This document shows positions 1-7,779 of a DNA stretch of 41,024 nucleotides, one piece after another (the first letter of the stretch is position 1; the number at the start of each line of letters is the position of its first letter). A model generated the notes under the pieces. The model was not told the DNA's origin, ran no database searches, and saw nothing but the letters and a program-made list of their open reading frames with translations. Source of the DNA: JAAZMI01 sp964603615 (lineage in GTDB: Bacteria > Bacillota > Dethiobacteria > DTU022 > UBA8154); the NCBI GenBank assembly GCA_964603615.1, contig CAZRVU010000017.1, forward strand, positions 1 through 41,024, given 5' to 3'. The position numbers and the translations under genes were made by a program.

Positions 1-493
1 GGAAATATTATTTATATGACACTGATGCAGACAGAAAGTAATGCCAGTAGTTGATAATGGCCAATAGTAGATGTATAAAAGAAATTTTTCATTTTTGAGC
101 ACAATGAGATCCTTCGCTAGTGCCTCAGATGACAAAAACAAAAGGAAGGGATGCCCACGCTGCCGTTCTTAAGTAGCCTGGACATCCCTTTGTAGTGGAA
201 AGGTAAAGCGGTTTGTATCATTGATTCTACTGCAAAAATTATATTCTGCTGCCTAAAACGAAATTTGCTGGGGCGGGAGCGGTAAAAATCAGCCCATGAA
301 GACGCCACAATTTTGAAGCTAAAATGGCAGGACGACATTTTTAGGGCCTTTTGAAGAGGACGTTCAATGGGCCCGGGCGAAAAATTGTCAGTCGAAGGGA
401 TGCAGATTGCAGCGAGCACCTGGCCAATAGAGTTTAGGCAGTAGAATCACAATTTAGTTTTGGAGAAGATTATGTGCTATTTACAAATGGCCT
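1..493. other. Left-end stretch with no supported gene
   Basis: I see no convincing gene here. A 100-codon open frame on the minus strand (117-419) has no SD sequence, an atypical composition and no recognisable motif. No clear hairpin terminator or repeat was found. The region lies downstream of the minus-strand tautomerase gene and may hold the end of its transcript. Confidence 0.5.
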
Positions 494-685
494 TTATCCT
501 TGATCCCTATCCGCCAGTAGCTTCCCGCCTACCCCGACGTGTTCGTGATCTGTATCTTTTAAATAAACCACAAAAGCCGCCTCATTAATGCCGGTAAGTT
601 CGCTGGCCTTTTTTGTAAAGGAACTGATCAGCTCTCTTTTTTTATCTTTATCCAGCTCCGGCCCATAGAAAAATATTGTTGGCAT
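494..685 (-). CDS. 4-oxalocrotonate tautomerase-family protein
   Basis: A 63-residue protein of the 4-oxalocrotonate tautomerase (4-OT) superfamily, small enzymes that use an N-terminal proline as general base for keto-enol tautomerisation. The protein begins Met-Pro-Thr-Ile, so Pro becomes residue 1 after Met removal, as the family requires, and its length matches the usual 60-65 residues. I chose the ATG at 685 because a GAGGAGGTG SD sequence (691-700) lies just upstream. A longer frame reaching 736 would bury the catalytic proline inside the protein. The gene stands alone and faces away from the transporter to its right. The physiological substrate cannot be told from sequence; many such stand-alone paralogues have no known substrate. 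Confidence 0.8.
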   Translation of the reverse strand: MPTIFFYGPELDKDKKRELISSFTKKASELTGINEAAFVVYLKDTDHEHVGVGGKLLADRDQG

Positions 686-921
686 ACACTCACCTCCTCG
701 TATAAAAGGGTTACGATCGTGAGAGTACATTATCATTTTTATCTTCCTCCTACAAGCCCCATCCTTTAGAAGCCTCTTCTTTTCCTTATAAAATCAAAAG
801 ATTGTCTTTTTCTCCTTCGCCCCAAATCTTCTGACTTGCATCAAAAGATGCCGCCCGGGCGCATATCGCTTTTATTTGTGCCGTATTTACGTAACATTAG
901 GCCCGTCCTTACGTTAAGGGG

Positions 922-950
922 CCCTTGCTTTTGCAAGGGTTTCTTTTTTT
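922..950 (+). terminator. Rho-independent terminator or attenuator
   Basis: CCCTTGC (922-928), a TTTT loop and GCAAGGG (933-939) are followed at once by a run of T with one C (940-950). This is a textbook intrinsic terminator for plus-strand transcription. No plus-strand gene lies upstream in the window, so it may end a leader or small RNA, or insulate the sigma-54 promoter 50 bp downstream. Confidence 0.7.
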
Positions 951-996
951 TAGGTCCTTGCCAGCTCTTTTATAAAGAATCGCTACCTTTTTTCTT

Positions 997-1013
997 TTGG
1001 CACGCTTTTTGCA
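997..1013 (+). promoter_or_regulatory. Sigma-54 (RpoN) -24/-12 promoter
   Basis: TTGGCACG-CTTT-TTGCA matches the sigma-54 consensus TGGCACG-N4-TTGC(A/T) at every fixed base. The invariant GG (999-1000) and GC (1011-1012) have the required spacing. The expected start of transcription is near 1024, about 40 bp before the transporter ATG. Such promoters need an enhancer-binding AAA+ activator; none is encoded in this window. Confidence 0.85.
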
Positions 1014-1066
1014 ATATATATTGGTGAAAGTTAAAAGAAGTGAAAAATGAAGGGAGGTTAAATCAA

Positions 1067-2143
1067 ATGGCCAATCGTTGTCAGTTCTGGAAAGAATACG
1101 ATTCTGTGGATGGTGGTATTTCTTATTGTGAATTAGCCGCCTTTAACAGATCTGTGAACCCGGCTTTCCTTGAACAAATCGGTTGCACACCGGAAAAAAG
1201 GAAAGATTGTCTGGGAAGCATGAAACTCAACATCGGCACAGGAAATGTACCGGTCATCGCCTCTCCTCCCCCGGCCGTCTGCGATCCACCGCCGGTGATT
1301 GCCCACAGCGCCGTAGCTCTTGCCGAAAAAAAAGCAGCTACCCAGGCGCCTTCACTACAACTGCTGGCCCTGCTAGCCGGAGCTTATATTGCTCTGGGAG
1401 CAGTGCTCTGCACCATCGTCACCAATGACCTTCCCACCTACATCGGTGACGGGCTTTCACGCCTGGTCGGAGGAATAAGCTTCTCCCTGGGCCTGATTCT
1501 CGTCATCATGGGTGGCGCCGAACTCTTTACCGGCAACAACCTTATGGTGGCAGGTTTCTTAGAGAAAAAAGTTTCACTCAAACAGGTTCTCAATAATTGG
1601 GGTTGGGTCTATCTTTTCAACTTTATTGGTTCGCTGGTCATCGTTTTGCTTTTCTTTTACTCTGGTATCTGGAAAGCCAACGGTGCAGCAGTCGCACTCA
1701 AGGCGGTAAATACTGCCGGGGCCAAAGTTTCGCTCACTTGGCAAGAAGCTTTTTTCCGTGGGATTCTTTGTAACTGGCTCGTTTGCCTGGCTGTATGGCT
1801 CTCCATGGCCGGCAAAGATGCCTTTGGCAAAATCATCGGTATTATGATTCCAATCACAGCCTTTGTCGCTGCGGGTTTTGAACACTCCATCGCCAACATG
1901 TACTTCATACCCATGGGCATGCTGCTGAAAAACCAGGCCGTTCTACAGCCCATGATCTCTGCAGAGCTAATACAAAACCTTACTTGGACAAACTTTCTCT
2001 GGAAAAATTTGTTACCGGTCACCTTAGGCAATATGGTTGGAGGCGTAATCTTTGTCGCGGTCATCTATTGGAGCGCCTATTTACGCCCCGAAGCCAGGCC
2101 TGTACAGGCGCCTCTCGCCAAAGAAGCCGGCCTTAAAGGTTAA
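1067..2143 (+). CDS. Formate/nitrite-family channel with N-terminal four-Cys domain
   Basis: A 358-residue membrane protein of the FNT (FocA/FdhC/NirC) family, pentameric channels for formate, nitrite or similar small anions. The membrane domain (about residues 95-345) has six hydrophobic segments with family-like stretches such as GGAELFTGNN and GFEHSIANMYFIPMG. Unusually, about 50 residues precede it with four cysteines (C5, C21, C40, C48), then a Pro/Ala-rich linker. The ATG at 1067 was chosen because GGGAGG sits about 10 bp upstream; a GTG at 1040 has none. The gene lies directly behind a sigma-54 promoter and 112 bp before a small gene duplicating the four-Cys domain. Formate is the most likely substrate given the C1-metabolism genes nearby, but that is inference. 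Confidence 0.9.
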   Translation: MANRCQFWKEYDSVDGGISYCELAAFNRSVNPAFLEQIGCTPEKRKDCLGSMKLNIGTGNVPVIASPPPAVCDPPPVIAHSAVALAEKKAATQAPSLQLLALLAGAYIALGAVLCTIVTNDLPTYIGDGLSRLVGGISFSLGLILVIMGGAELFTGNNLMVAGFLEKKVSLKQVLNNWGWVYLFNFIGSLVIVLLFFYSGIWKANGAAVALKAVNTAGAKVSLTWQEAFFRGILCNWLVCLAVWLSMAGKDAFGKIIGIMIPITAFVAAGFEHSIANMYFIPMGMLLKNQAVLQPMISAELIQNLTWTNFLWKNLLPVTLGNMVGGVIFVAVIYWSAYLRPEARPVQAPLAKEAGLKG

Positions 2144-2172
2144 GGTTAAGGTTAAGGCTAAGGTAAAGGTCA
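2137..2172. repeat. Degenerate GGTTAA hexamer repeat
   Basis: Three perfect tandem copies of GGTTAA/AAGGTT, followed by diverged copies, straddle the stop codon of the FNT channel gene. The first repeat supplies the TAA stop. Because the unit is a multiple of three, gain or loss of copies would not shift a frame. Confidence 0.7.
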
Positions 2173-2255
2173 AGTCGTAGACATCCGTAGCAAAATCAAT
2201 AATCCTGAACTAACTAGCACAAAAAACATTATTTACAGACGGGAAGGAGCGAAAA

Positions 2256-2522
2256 ATGATGAAAAAGTTAATCGCATGTCAATACTGGAAAGAATATCAG
2301 GGAATGAATGGTTGGCTCATGTTCTGCAGCGCGGGGGCTTTTGGTAAGAAATTCCGGCTAGCTGAAGCCGTGGGGATCGGGTGCACCCCGGAACAAAGGG
2401 CCGTCTGCAAAAAAACAATGGAGATTAATATGGGCTACAGCCTCTTACCGGAAATAGTGGATCTTGTCCAGATTAAGAAAAAGGTCAAAAACGCAGTGGT
2501 GGCGCATAGCCGGACTGTTTAA
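2256..2522 (+). CDS. Small four-Cys protein homologous to the FNT N-terminal domain
   Basis: An 88-residue soluble protein that I do not recognise as a named family. Its first 55 residues match the N-terminal extension of the upstream FNT channel: both have CQ(F/Y)WKEY, a second Cys, GCTPE(K/Q)R and a last Cys. The spacing is identical in both, C-x15-C-x18-C-x7-C (C8, C24, C43, C51 here). This suggests a metal- or iron-sulfur-binding fold. The rest is a basic tail with no membrane segment. The start is the first of two adjacent ATG codons behind GGAAGGAG (2242-2249). It probably shares the channel's transcript and may bind the channel or compete for its partner. Function is unknown. Confidence 0.8.
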   Translation: MMKKLIACQYWKEYQGMNGWLMFCSAGAFGKKFRLAEAVGIGCTPEQRAVCKKTMEINMGYSLLPEIVDLVQIKKKVKNAVVAHSRTV

Positions 2523-2695
2523 TAACTAGACATCGTATTCGAAGAAGTAGTTATCAGGCTAAAGTTGGGCTTTAGGCGGCCTTCCCCCGGCGGACATCCC
2601 CCCCGGTTTGCCTGCCAAATAATTTCGGTATCCCCCTGCCGATTGGCCGCCCTAGCCCCAGCTTTATCATTAAGTACTACAGCGTATAAAAGCAA

Positions 2696-2740
2696 GTAAC
2701 GGGGCCCCTGCCGCCAAAAGGGGCCCCGTTACTTTTACCC
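2696..2740 (+). terminator. Strong intrinsic terminator
   Basis: GTAACGGGGCCCCT (2696-2709) is perfectly complementary to AGGGGCCCCGTTAC (2719-2732), giving a 14-bp stem with a 9-nt loop, followed by TTTT. It ends the FNT/four-Cys transcript before the kinase promoter. Confidence 0.85.
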
Positions 2741-2794
2741 TTTCCTCCATTTTTACCGCAATTATTAGCTAAGGATTATTCTGTAGGAAAAGTA

Positions 2795-2824
2795 TTGACA
2801 GAAATATCTGACTTGGTGTACAAT
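2795..2824 (+). promoter_or_regulatory. Sigma-A promoter for sensor kinase
   Basis: TTGACA (2795-2800), an 18-bp spacer and TACAAT (2819-2824) give a perfect -35 and a 5/6 -10 box. The promoter lies 78 bp before the kinase ATG and just after a terminator, so it likely drives the two-component pair. Confidence 0.8.
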
Positions 2825-2901
2825 ACAAATAACAGTTACAATATTCCTACTATTCGTTCAGGTTATCTATCTTGGCCAATTTCATAAAGGGGGTTTAGAC
2901 C

Positions 2902-4185
2902 ATGGCAACAGAAGCAAATAACGCTATAAAAGTGGAAATTTCTTCACCCAACGGCATCCTCAAGCCTTCCCCCGCAACGGGGAATCAGAATAAAGGGGCT
3001 ATAGACGAACTGCTGATCCTTAGCCAGGTTGTCTCCGCCGTCAGCGGGCTCAATGAATTGAATGCTATTTTAAAGGTTGGGTTGGAAAAAACGCTTAAAT
3101 TTCTAGGCGATGCCTCCGGGGGAGTCATGTTGCTAGATGAGCAGGATAAGAGGCTTCGCTATAGGGTTTACCAGGGGCTCTCCGATGAATTTGCCCGTAG
3201 CATAGCCCCCAAGATCGGAGAGGGGCTTAACGGCAAAGTTGTTCTTACCGGGAAGGCTATCCTGCGCGGCGATATCTCCAATGATCCGGAAGCGTTAACC
3301 CAAAGCCTCATTCAGATGGAAGGGTTGAAGGCCTTTATCAGTGTTCCTTTGCGCTTTAAAGATAAAATATTTGGCGTGCTTAATTGTGTCAGCCCCCACG
3401 CCTGCCAGTTCACAGCCAAGGATATGCATCTCCTTTATTCCATTGGGGAACAATTGGGAATAGCTATCGGGCAAACACGCCTTTATGAAAGGTTGCAAGA
3501 AAAAAGAGAGAAATACCGGCAGGTAGCGCGCCAGGTGCTCACCGCCCAAGAGGAAGAAAAGAAAAGAATCTCTCAAGAATTGCACGACGAAACCAGTCAG
3601 ATGCTGGCCGCATTGACTCTTAATTTACAGGTATTGATCGAAATGTCCGAGATAATTGGCATCCGGGACAGCAAATATAAAGCCATGTTAACAAAAATAC
3701 ATGCCGCTTCAATGCAGATCAATGATGAAGTCAACCGTATTATTTCTGATCTGCGCCCCACCCTTCTCGATTCCCTGGGTTTTATTCCTGCCATCCGCCA
3801 TTATACGGAATCCTGCCTACATCCCTTAAACATCAATGTCATTTTTGCCATAGAAGAGAGCGTTCCGCCCCTTTCACCGGAGATCGAAGTAAACCTTTTT
3901 CGTTGGGTGCAAGGGGTAGTCGGCAATATCATGCAGCATTCCCAGGCCAAAAACGTCACTGTTTCTTTGCAAAAGAAGGGCAGCAACAATTTGAATATTT
4001 CTATCCAAGATGATGGCCAGGGTTTTGATGTAACCCGCATCGGCAAAATGAACAACAAAAAAAAGAGGCACGGCATGGGTTTAATGATCCTCAAGGAAAG
4101 AATAAGGTTGATCAACGGGGATTGTTCGATTCAATCTGAGCCAGGAAAAGGCGTCAGGGCTTGCGCGGAAATTCCCCTGTCCTGA
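2902..4185 (+). CDS. GAF-domain NarL-family sensor histidine kinase
   Basis: A 427-residue cytoplasmic kinase without membrane segments. Residues about 35-195 form a GAF sensor domain. A coiled-coil segment follows, then the HisKA_3 dimerisation motif with phospho-acceptor His228 in KRISQELHDETSQ, and a C-terminal HATPase_c domain (DDGQGFD; HGMGLMILKERI). The N-box reads VQGVVGNIMQH: the Glu normally found in the VQEALxN motif is Gly, while Asn is kept. The ATG at 2902 follows AAAGGGGG. It precedes the LuxR-type response regulator by 54 bp and is surely its partner. The signal is unknown; GAF domains in such kinases bind haem, iron-sulfur clusters or small ligands, and Cys residues in this GAF region leave a redox ligand possible. 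Confidence 0.9.
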   Translation: MATEANNAIKVEISSPNGILKPSPATGNQNKGAIDELLILSQVVSAVSGLNELNAILKVGLEKTLKFLGDASGGVMLLDEQDKRLRYRVYQGLSDEFARSIAPKIGEGLNGKVVLTGKAILRGDISNDPEALTQSLIQMEGLKAFISVPLRFKDKIFGVLNCVSPHACQFTAKDMHLLYSIGEQLGIAIGQTRLYERLQEKREKYRQVARQVLTAQEEEKKRISQELHDETSQMLAALTLNLQVLIEMSEIIGIRDSKYKAMLTKIHAASMQINDEVNRIISDLRPTLLDSLGFIPAIRHYTESCLHPLNINVIFAIEESVPPLSPEIEVNLFRWVQGVVGNIMQHSQAKNVTVSLQKKGSNNLNISIQDDGQGFDVTRIGKMNNKKKRHGMGLMILKERIRLINGDCSIQSEPGKGVRACAEIPLS

Positions 4186-4239
4186 AGTCTTCCCGCCTGG
4201 TAGCCTTTTCTGATTTGATGGGAAAAAGGAGCCTTTCAC

Positions 4240-4893
4240 ATGCGTAAAATTAAAGTATTGTTAGTTGATGATCATACAATTGTCCGGGAAGGTATCAGCA
4301 CTTTATTGGAGCTTTCTCCCGAAATAGAGGTAGTTGGAGAAGCCGCCAACGGCCAAGAAGCCCTAGATTTGATCGGTAATCTTCAATTGGATGTGGTCTT
4401 GATGGATCTGGCCATGCCCGTCATGGGAGGGCTGGAGGCAACGCGCAATATCTGCCGGGAATTTCCGGAGGTTAAAGTGCTCATTTTAACACAATATGTG
4501 GAGAAGGAACATGTCTTAACCATTCTTGAAGCCGGTGCCCGCGGTTTCCTCAATAAATCCGCGGCCTCCTCCGAACTTGTTGCCGCTATCCGTTCTGTGA
4601 ACCGCGGGGATTCTTATCTATCGCCCTTTGCCACAAAATATTTAATCGAAGACTACCGCTTAGAAGCCAATACAAAAAAAAGCCGCGACCCCTACGAACA
4701 GTTAACAGCACGTGAAAAAGAGGTCCTGCGCTTATTGGCCGAAGGGCATACGGCCAAGGAGGTCGCTGATATGCTGGTCATCAGCCCCAAAACTGTTGAT
4801 AGTCATAAAACAAGGTTTATGGCCAAACTCGACCTGCACAACCGTGCAGAGTTGATTAAATATGCCCTGCGCAAAAAAATTATCTCCATGTAA
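4240..4893 (+). CDS. NarL/LuxR-type response regulator
   Basis: A 217-residue regulator. The receiver domain (residues 1-120) has the acidic pocket VDDH near the N-terminus, phospho-acceptor Asp56 in VLMDLAMP and the conserved Lys of the LNKSA loop. A LuxR-type helix-turn-helix follows (about residues 148-210; LTAREKEVLRLLAEGHTAKE). The ATG at 4240 follows AAAAAGGAG. It is co-transcribed with the upstream GAF kinase. Targets are unknown; plausible ones are the acetyl-CoA synthetase, redox operon or FNT genes nearby. Its receiver resembles the second receiver of the protein at 8490-9239, suggesting shared ancestry or cross-talk. Confidence 0.9.
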   Translation: MRKIKVLLVDDHTIVREGISTLLELSPEIEVVGEAANGQEALDLIGNLQLDVVLMDLAMPVMGGLEATRNICREFPEVKVLILTQYVEKEHVLTILEAGARGFLNKSAASSELVAAIRSVNRGDSYLSPFATKYLIEDYRLEANTKKSRDPYEQLTAREKEVLRLLAEGHTAKEVADMLVISPKTVDSHKTRFMAKLDLHNRAELIKYALRKKIISM

Positions 4894-5102
4894 ACTCGTC
4901 ATAATTCCGGCATGATCGCAGCGTGGCTCCAGCGCGGCGCTGGCGTAGATCTGGCGTGGCTTCAGCGTATCACTGTACATCCGGCAGGGCTCCAGCATAG
5001 CCCCAGCGCAACCCCAGCGTGTCTCCGCCATAGCCCCGTTGGGGAAGATGCGGCCAAGCATAACCGGGAACCGGCACTGCCTTTAATTTGAGAAGATCCC
5101 CA

Positions 5103-5170
5103 TTCCCCGGAAACAAAACAGGCGGAAACTAGCTGCTTCCCCGGGAACAAAACAGGCGGAAACTAGCTGC
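5103..5170. repeat. 34-bp perfect-phase tandem repeat (two copies)
   Basis: Copies at 5103-5136 and 5137-5170 are identical except for one A/G difference. The second copy forms the left arm of the hairpin at 5154-5185. Nothing in the unit codes for a protein. Confidence 0.85.
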
Positions 5171-5195
5171 AGGCAGTTTCCGCCTTACCATTTCT
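5154..5195 (+). terminator. Probable terminator hairpin
   Basis: AGGCGGAAACT (5154-5164) pairs perfectly with AGTTTCCGCCT (5175-5185) around a 10-nt loop and is followed by a C/T-rich tract (TTACCATTTCTTTC). It probably ends the two-component transcript, although the T-run is interrupted. Confidence 0.55.
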
Positions 5196-5233
5196 TTCAT
5201 CTTCTTTCATCATTTCTTTCATCTTCTTTCATC
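5190..5233. repeat. 22-bp CT-rich tandem repeat (two copies)
   Basis: Two identical 22-bp units made of TTTCTTTCATC-type blocks lie at 5190-5211 and 5212-5233, directly after the hairpin at 5154-5185. Confidence 0.8.
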
Positions 5234-5440
5234 ATACCAAATACAGCGAAGAATCTAAAGTCTTTCAGGATCTTTGGACCAGTCGCAAATTTATTTAAAA
5301 AGATTGCTTTTGTAAACCCTGATAATTTTAGGATTATATTGCTTTTTTCAACATTTTAGGGTAAAATGATTAATGTGTGCAGTTTTTATCTGGAAAAAGT
5401 TTGTTAACCGGGGGGGAGGCAGAGATACGAGGATTCCAAC

Positions 5441-5478
5441 CCCATAAAGGCAGGCTATTTAGTTTTTGCCTTCATGGG
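5441..5478 (+). promoter_or_regulatory. Hairpin in acs leader
   Basis: CCCATAAAGGCA (5441-5452) pairs with TGCCTTCATGGG (5467-5478) with one mismatch and a 14-nt loop. It is preceded by a G-run (5409-5416). No T-run follows, so this is more likely a leader structure than a terminator. I could not match it to a known riboswitch. Confidence 0.4.
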
Positions 5479-5766
5479 CCAAAAGCAATATGCATACACT
5501 GAAAGGAGGTTTAAAGAAGGTTCAGCGGTTTACAAACAGAAGGGGCAAGAGAAATTATAAACAATTGAGGAGACACAAAGTAGGAGAAATAGGTTGTATT
5601 TGCAGGGATAGTGGGTATTAACCCGGGTTTCAAATTTTTTATTCCTGGATTTTTTTTGCACAGTTCCTGAAATATTTTTTAGTGAACAGCAAAAGTTTGC
5701 CATACAACAGTCGATTATAATTGATAATCCAGGGGAAAAACATTCAAAAATTTTGGGGGGATAAAT

Positions 5767-7719
5767 GTGGGGGAAATCAAAGGTAATTTGCCAACCGGCG
5801 ATAAGGATATCTTGAATCCCGTCATTGATAATAAGAGAGCTAAGGAAACTGCTGAACGGCTAAGGGCGCTTTCAGCGCAAAGCATGGAAACATTTTGGGC
5901 GGAAATGAGTAAAGATATTTCATGGAATAAGGAATGGGATACAGTTCTAGACAGCAGCAAAGCTCCCTCTTATACCTGGTTCAATGGTGGAAAACTAAAC
6001 GCTTCCTATAATTGTATCGACCGCCACGTCTCCGGTTGGCGAAGAAATAAGGCCGCGATAATTTTTGAGGGTGAACTCGGCGATACACGCGTCCTGACTT
6101 ATCAGGATCTTTTCCGCGAGGTCAATAAACTGGCTAACGCCTTAAAAGATATGGGTTTGAAACGTGACGACATAGTGACCCTGTATTTGCCGATGATTCC
6201 CGAAGCTATCATCTCTATGCTGGCCTGCACGAGGATTGGGGTGCCCCATAGTGTAGTTTTCGGAGGATTTAGCGCCGGCGCTTTGCAAGAACGAATCAAA
6301 GATTCTTCTTCCAGGGTTTTGATTACAGTAGATGGAGGATACCGGCGCGGCAAACATCTTCCCATGAAAGGAAACGCAGACCTGGCACTGAAAGATAACG
6401 CCTGCCCCAGTATTGAAAAAGTTATCGTGGTCAAAAGAACGGGGCAAGATATAGAGATGCAAGAAGGCAGGGATCTCTGGTATTCGGATGTAGTAGCTAA
6501 TGCCGGGCTTTATTGTGAACCGGAAATTATGGATGCCGAGGATCCCATCTTTCTTCTTTACAGCAGTGGGACCACTGGAAAACCCAAGGGCATCTTGCAC
6601 ACCGTCGGCGGTTACATGGTCGGCGTACAAACAACTTTTAAGTACGTGTTCGATTGTCAGGAAGAAGACGTCTACTGGTGTACCGCTGATATCGGCTGGA
6701 TAACCGGGCACAGCTATATCGTCTACGGCCCACTGTCCAATGGAGCAACGGTTGTTTTGTATGAAGGGTCTCCTGACTATCCCGAGCAAGATCGTCTTTG
6801 GAGAATTGTTGAAAAATATAAGGTAACTCTTTTCTATACTGCACCCACAGCAATCCGCTTATTCATGCGCTGGGGCGAACAATGGCCGGCTTCCTGTGAT
6901 CTTGATAGCCTGCGCCTGCTTGCTTCAGTCGGCGAACCGATTAACCCTGAAGCCTGGCTGTGGTATTTCAAGCATATCGGCAGAGAAAGGTGCCCGATTA
7001 TGGATACCTGGTGGCAAACAGAAACGGGTATGATCTTGATCACGCCTCTACCGGGCGATGAGTCCTTTAGGCCCGGAGCAGCCACCCGTGCCTTCCCCGG
7101 TACGGAAGTAGACATTTTCAACGAACAGGGAGAGCCTGTAAAACCCGGGGAACAAGGTTTTCTGGTAGCAACCAAACCCTGGCCGGCTATGCTGCGCGCC
7201 CTTTATCACGATCCTGATCGTTTCCAAAGTACTTACTGGCAACAGTTCGAGGGCACCTACCTCAGCGGCGACGGCGCCAAATATGATGAAGATAACGCCA
7301 TCTGGGTAATAGGCAGAATCGATGATGTGATCAACGTTTCCGGGCACCGCATTGGAACGGCAGAGATCGAAAGCTCACTGGTAGAACATTCTGCGGTCGC
7401 GGAAGCAGCCGTCATTGGTAAGAAACACGATCTCAAAGGCCAGGCCGTATGCGCCTTCGTTACCCTGAGGGAAGGCTTCCAGGGATCTGACGAACTGGTC
7501 GCAGAACTAAAACAGCAAGTCGTTAAAAAAATTGGAGCACTGGCCCGCCCCGAAGACATCTTCTTTACATCCGAGCTGCCTAAAACCCGCAGCGGTAAAA
7601 TCATGCGGCGACTGCTCCGTGATATCGCCGAAGGAAAAGTCATTGGCGATACGACAACACTCATGGATCCTGCCGTTATTAGCTCTATCAGGGATAAGTA
7701 CGATACACAGGCCAGCTAA
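5767..7719 (+). CDS. acs: Acetyl-CoA synthetase (AMP-forming)
   Basis: A 650-residue, full-length acetate:CoA ligase that makes acetyl-CoA from acetate, ATP and CoA through acetyl-AMP. Diagnostic motifs are the ATP-binding loop YSSGTTGKPKG (about residue 260), DTWWQTETG, the SGHRIGTAEIES region and the C-terminal KTRSGKIMRR, in which Lys611 is the residue acetylated in regulated homologues. The start is GTG at 5767 behind GGGGGG (5755-5760). It is a single-gene transcript with a long leader and ends at an intrinsic terminator. It would let the cell activate acetate for assimilation. In an acetogen or syntroph it may also run in acetate-oxidising mode, but direction cannot be read from sequence. 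The nearby Sir2-family protein (24039-24887) could in principle deacetylate it. Confidence 0.95.
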   Translation: MGEIKGNLPTGDKDILNPVIDNKRAKETAERLRALSAQSMETFWAEMSKDISWNKEWDTVLDSSKAPSYTWFNGGKLNASYNCIDRHVSGWRRNKAAIIFEGELGDTRVLTYQDLFREVNKLANALKDMGLKRDDIVTLYLPMIPEAIISMLACTRIGVPHSVVFGGFSAGALQERIKDSSSRVLITVDGGYRRGKHLPMKGNADLALKDNACPSIEKVIVVKRTGQDIEMQEGRDLWYSDVVANAGLYCEPEIMDAEDPIFLLYSSGTTGKPKGILHTVGGYMVGVQTTFKYVFDCQEEDVYWCTADIGWITGHSYIVYGPLSNGATVVLYEGSPDYPEQDRLWRIVEKYKVTLFYTAPTAIRLFMRWGEQWPASCDLDSLRLLASVGEPINPEAWLWYFKHIGRERCPIMDTWWQTETGMILITPLPGDESFRPGAATRAFPGTEVDIFNEQGEPVKPGEQGFLVATKPWPAMLRALYHDPDRFQSTYWQQFEGTYLSGDGAKYDEDNAIWVIGRIDDVINVSGHRIGTAEIESSLVEHSAVAEAAVIGKKHDLKGQAVCAFVTLREGFQGSDELVAELKQQVVKKIGALARPEDIFFTSELPKTRSGKIMRRLLRDIAEGKVIGDTTTLMDPAVISSIRDKYDTQAS

Positions 7720-7779
7720 AATATTAGAAAAACCTTATTTAAATAAATAAGTTTATTTATTTCTTTTAGTTTTTGTTTA

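Larger units (their letters stand above)
686..1066. other. Divergent intergenic region, tautomerase / FNT channel
   Basis: This 381-bp region separates the minus-strand tautomerase from the plus-strand transporter. It holds the tautomerase SD, a plus-strand hairpin with T-run (922-950) and a sigma-54-type promoter (997-1013). A 63-codon open frame at 836-1027 overlaps both elements and is not believable as a gene. Confidence 0.6.
2523..2901. other. Intergenic region with terminator and promoter
   Basis: This 379-bp stretch contains C/G-rich sequence (about 2570-2660) with no frame, a strong terminator hairpin (2696-2736) and then a consensus promoter for the sensor kinase (2795-2824). No gene is supported. 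Confidence 0.6.
4894..5766. other. Long intergenic region / acs leader
   Basis: An 873-bp stretch without a supported gene. From 4905 to 5050 it carries decayed GC-rich direct repeats built on CCAGCG. From 5103 to 5170 there is a 34-bp tandem repeat, then a hairpin (5154-5185) and a 22-bp CT-rich tandem repeat (5190-5233). The right half (5250-5766) is an AT-rich leader of acs with a hairpin at 5441-5478. A frame of about 33 codons rich in Arg/Lys follows an SD at 5501-5508, but lacks a start codon at a usable distance. Confidence 0.6.

Noticed and set aside
117..419. 100-codon minus-strand frame
   Set aside because: No SD, no recognisable domain and odd composition; no neighbour supports it.
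836..1027. 63-codon plus-strand frame
   Set aside because: It runs through the terminator hairpin and the sigma-54 promoter and is rich in Phe from T-runs.
5519..5620. Arg/Lys-rich frame of about 33 codons after a good SD in the acs leader
   Set aside because: No ATG, GTG or TTG lies at a usable distance from the SD in that frame.
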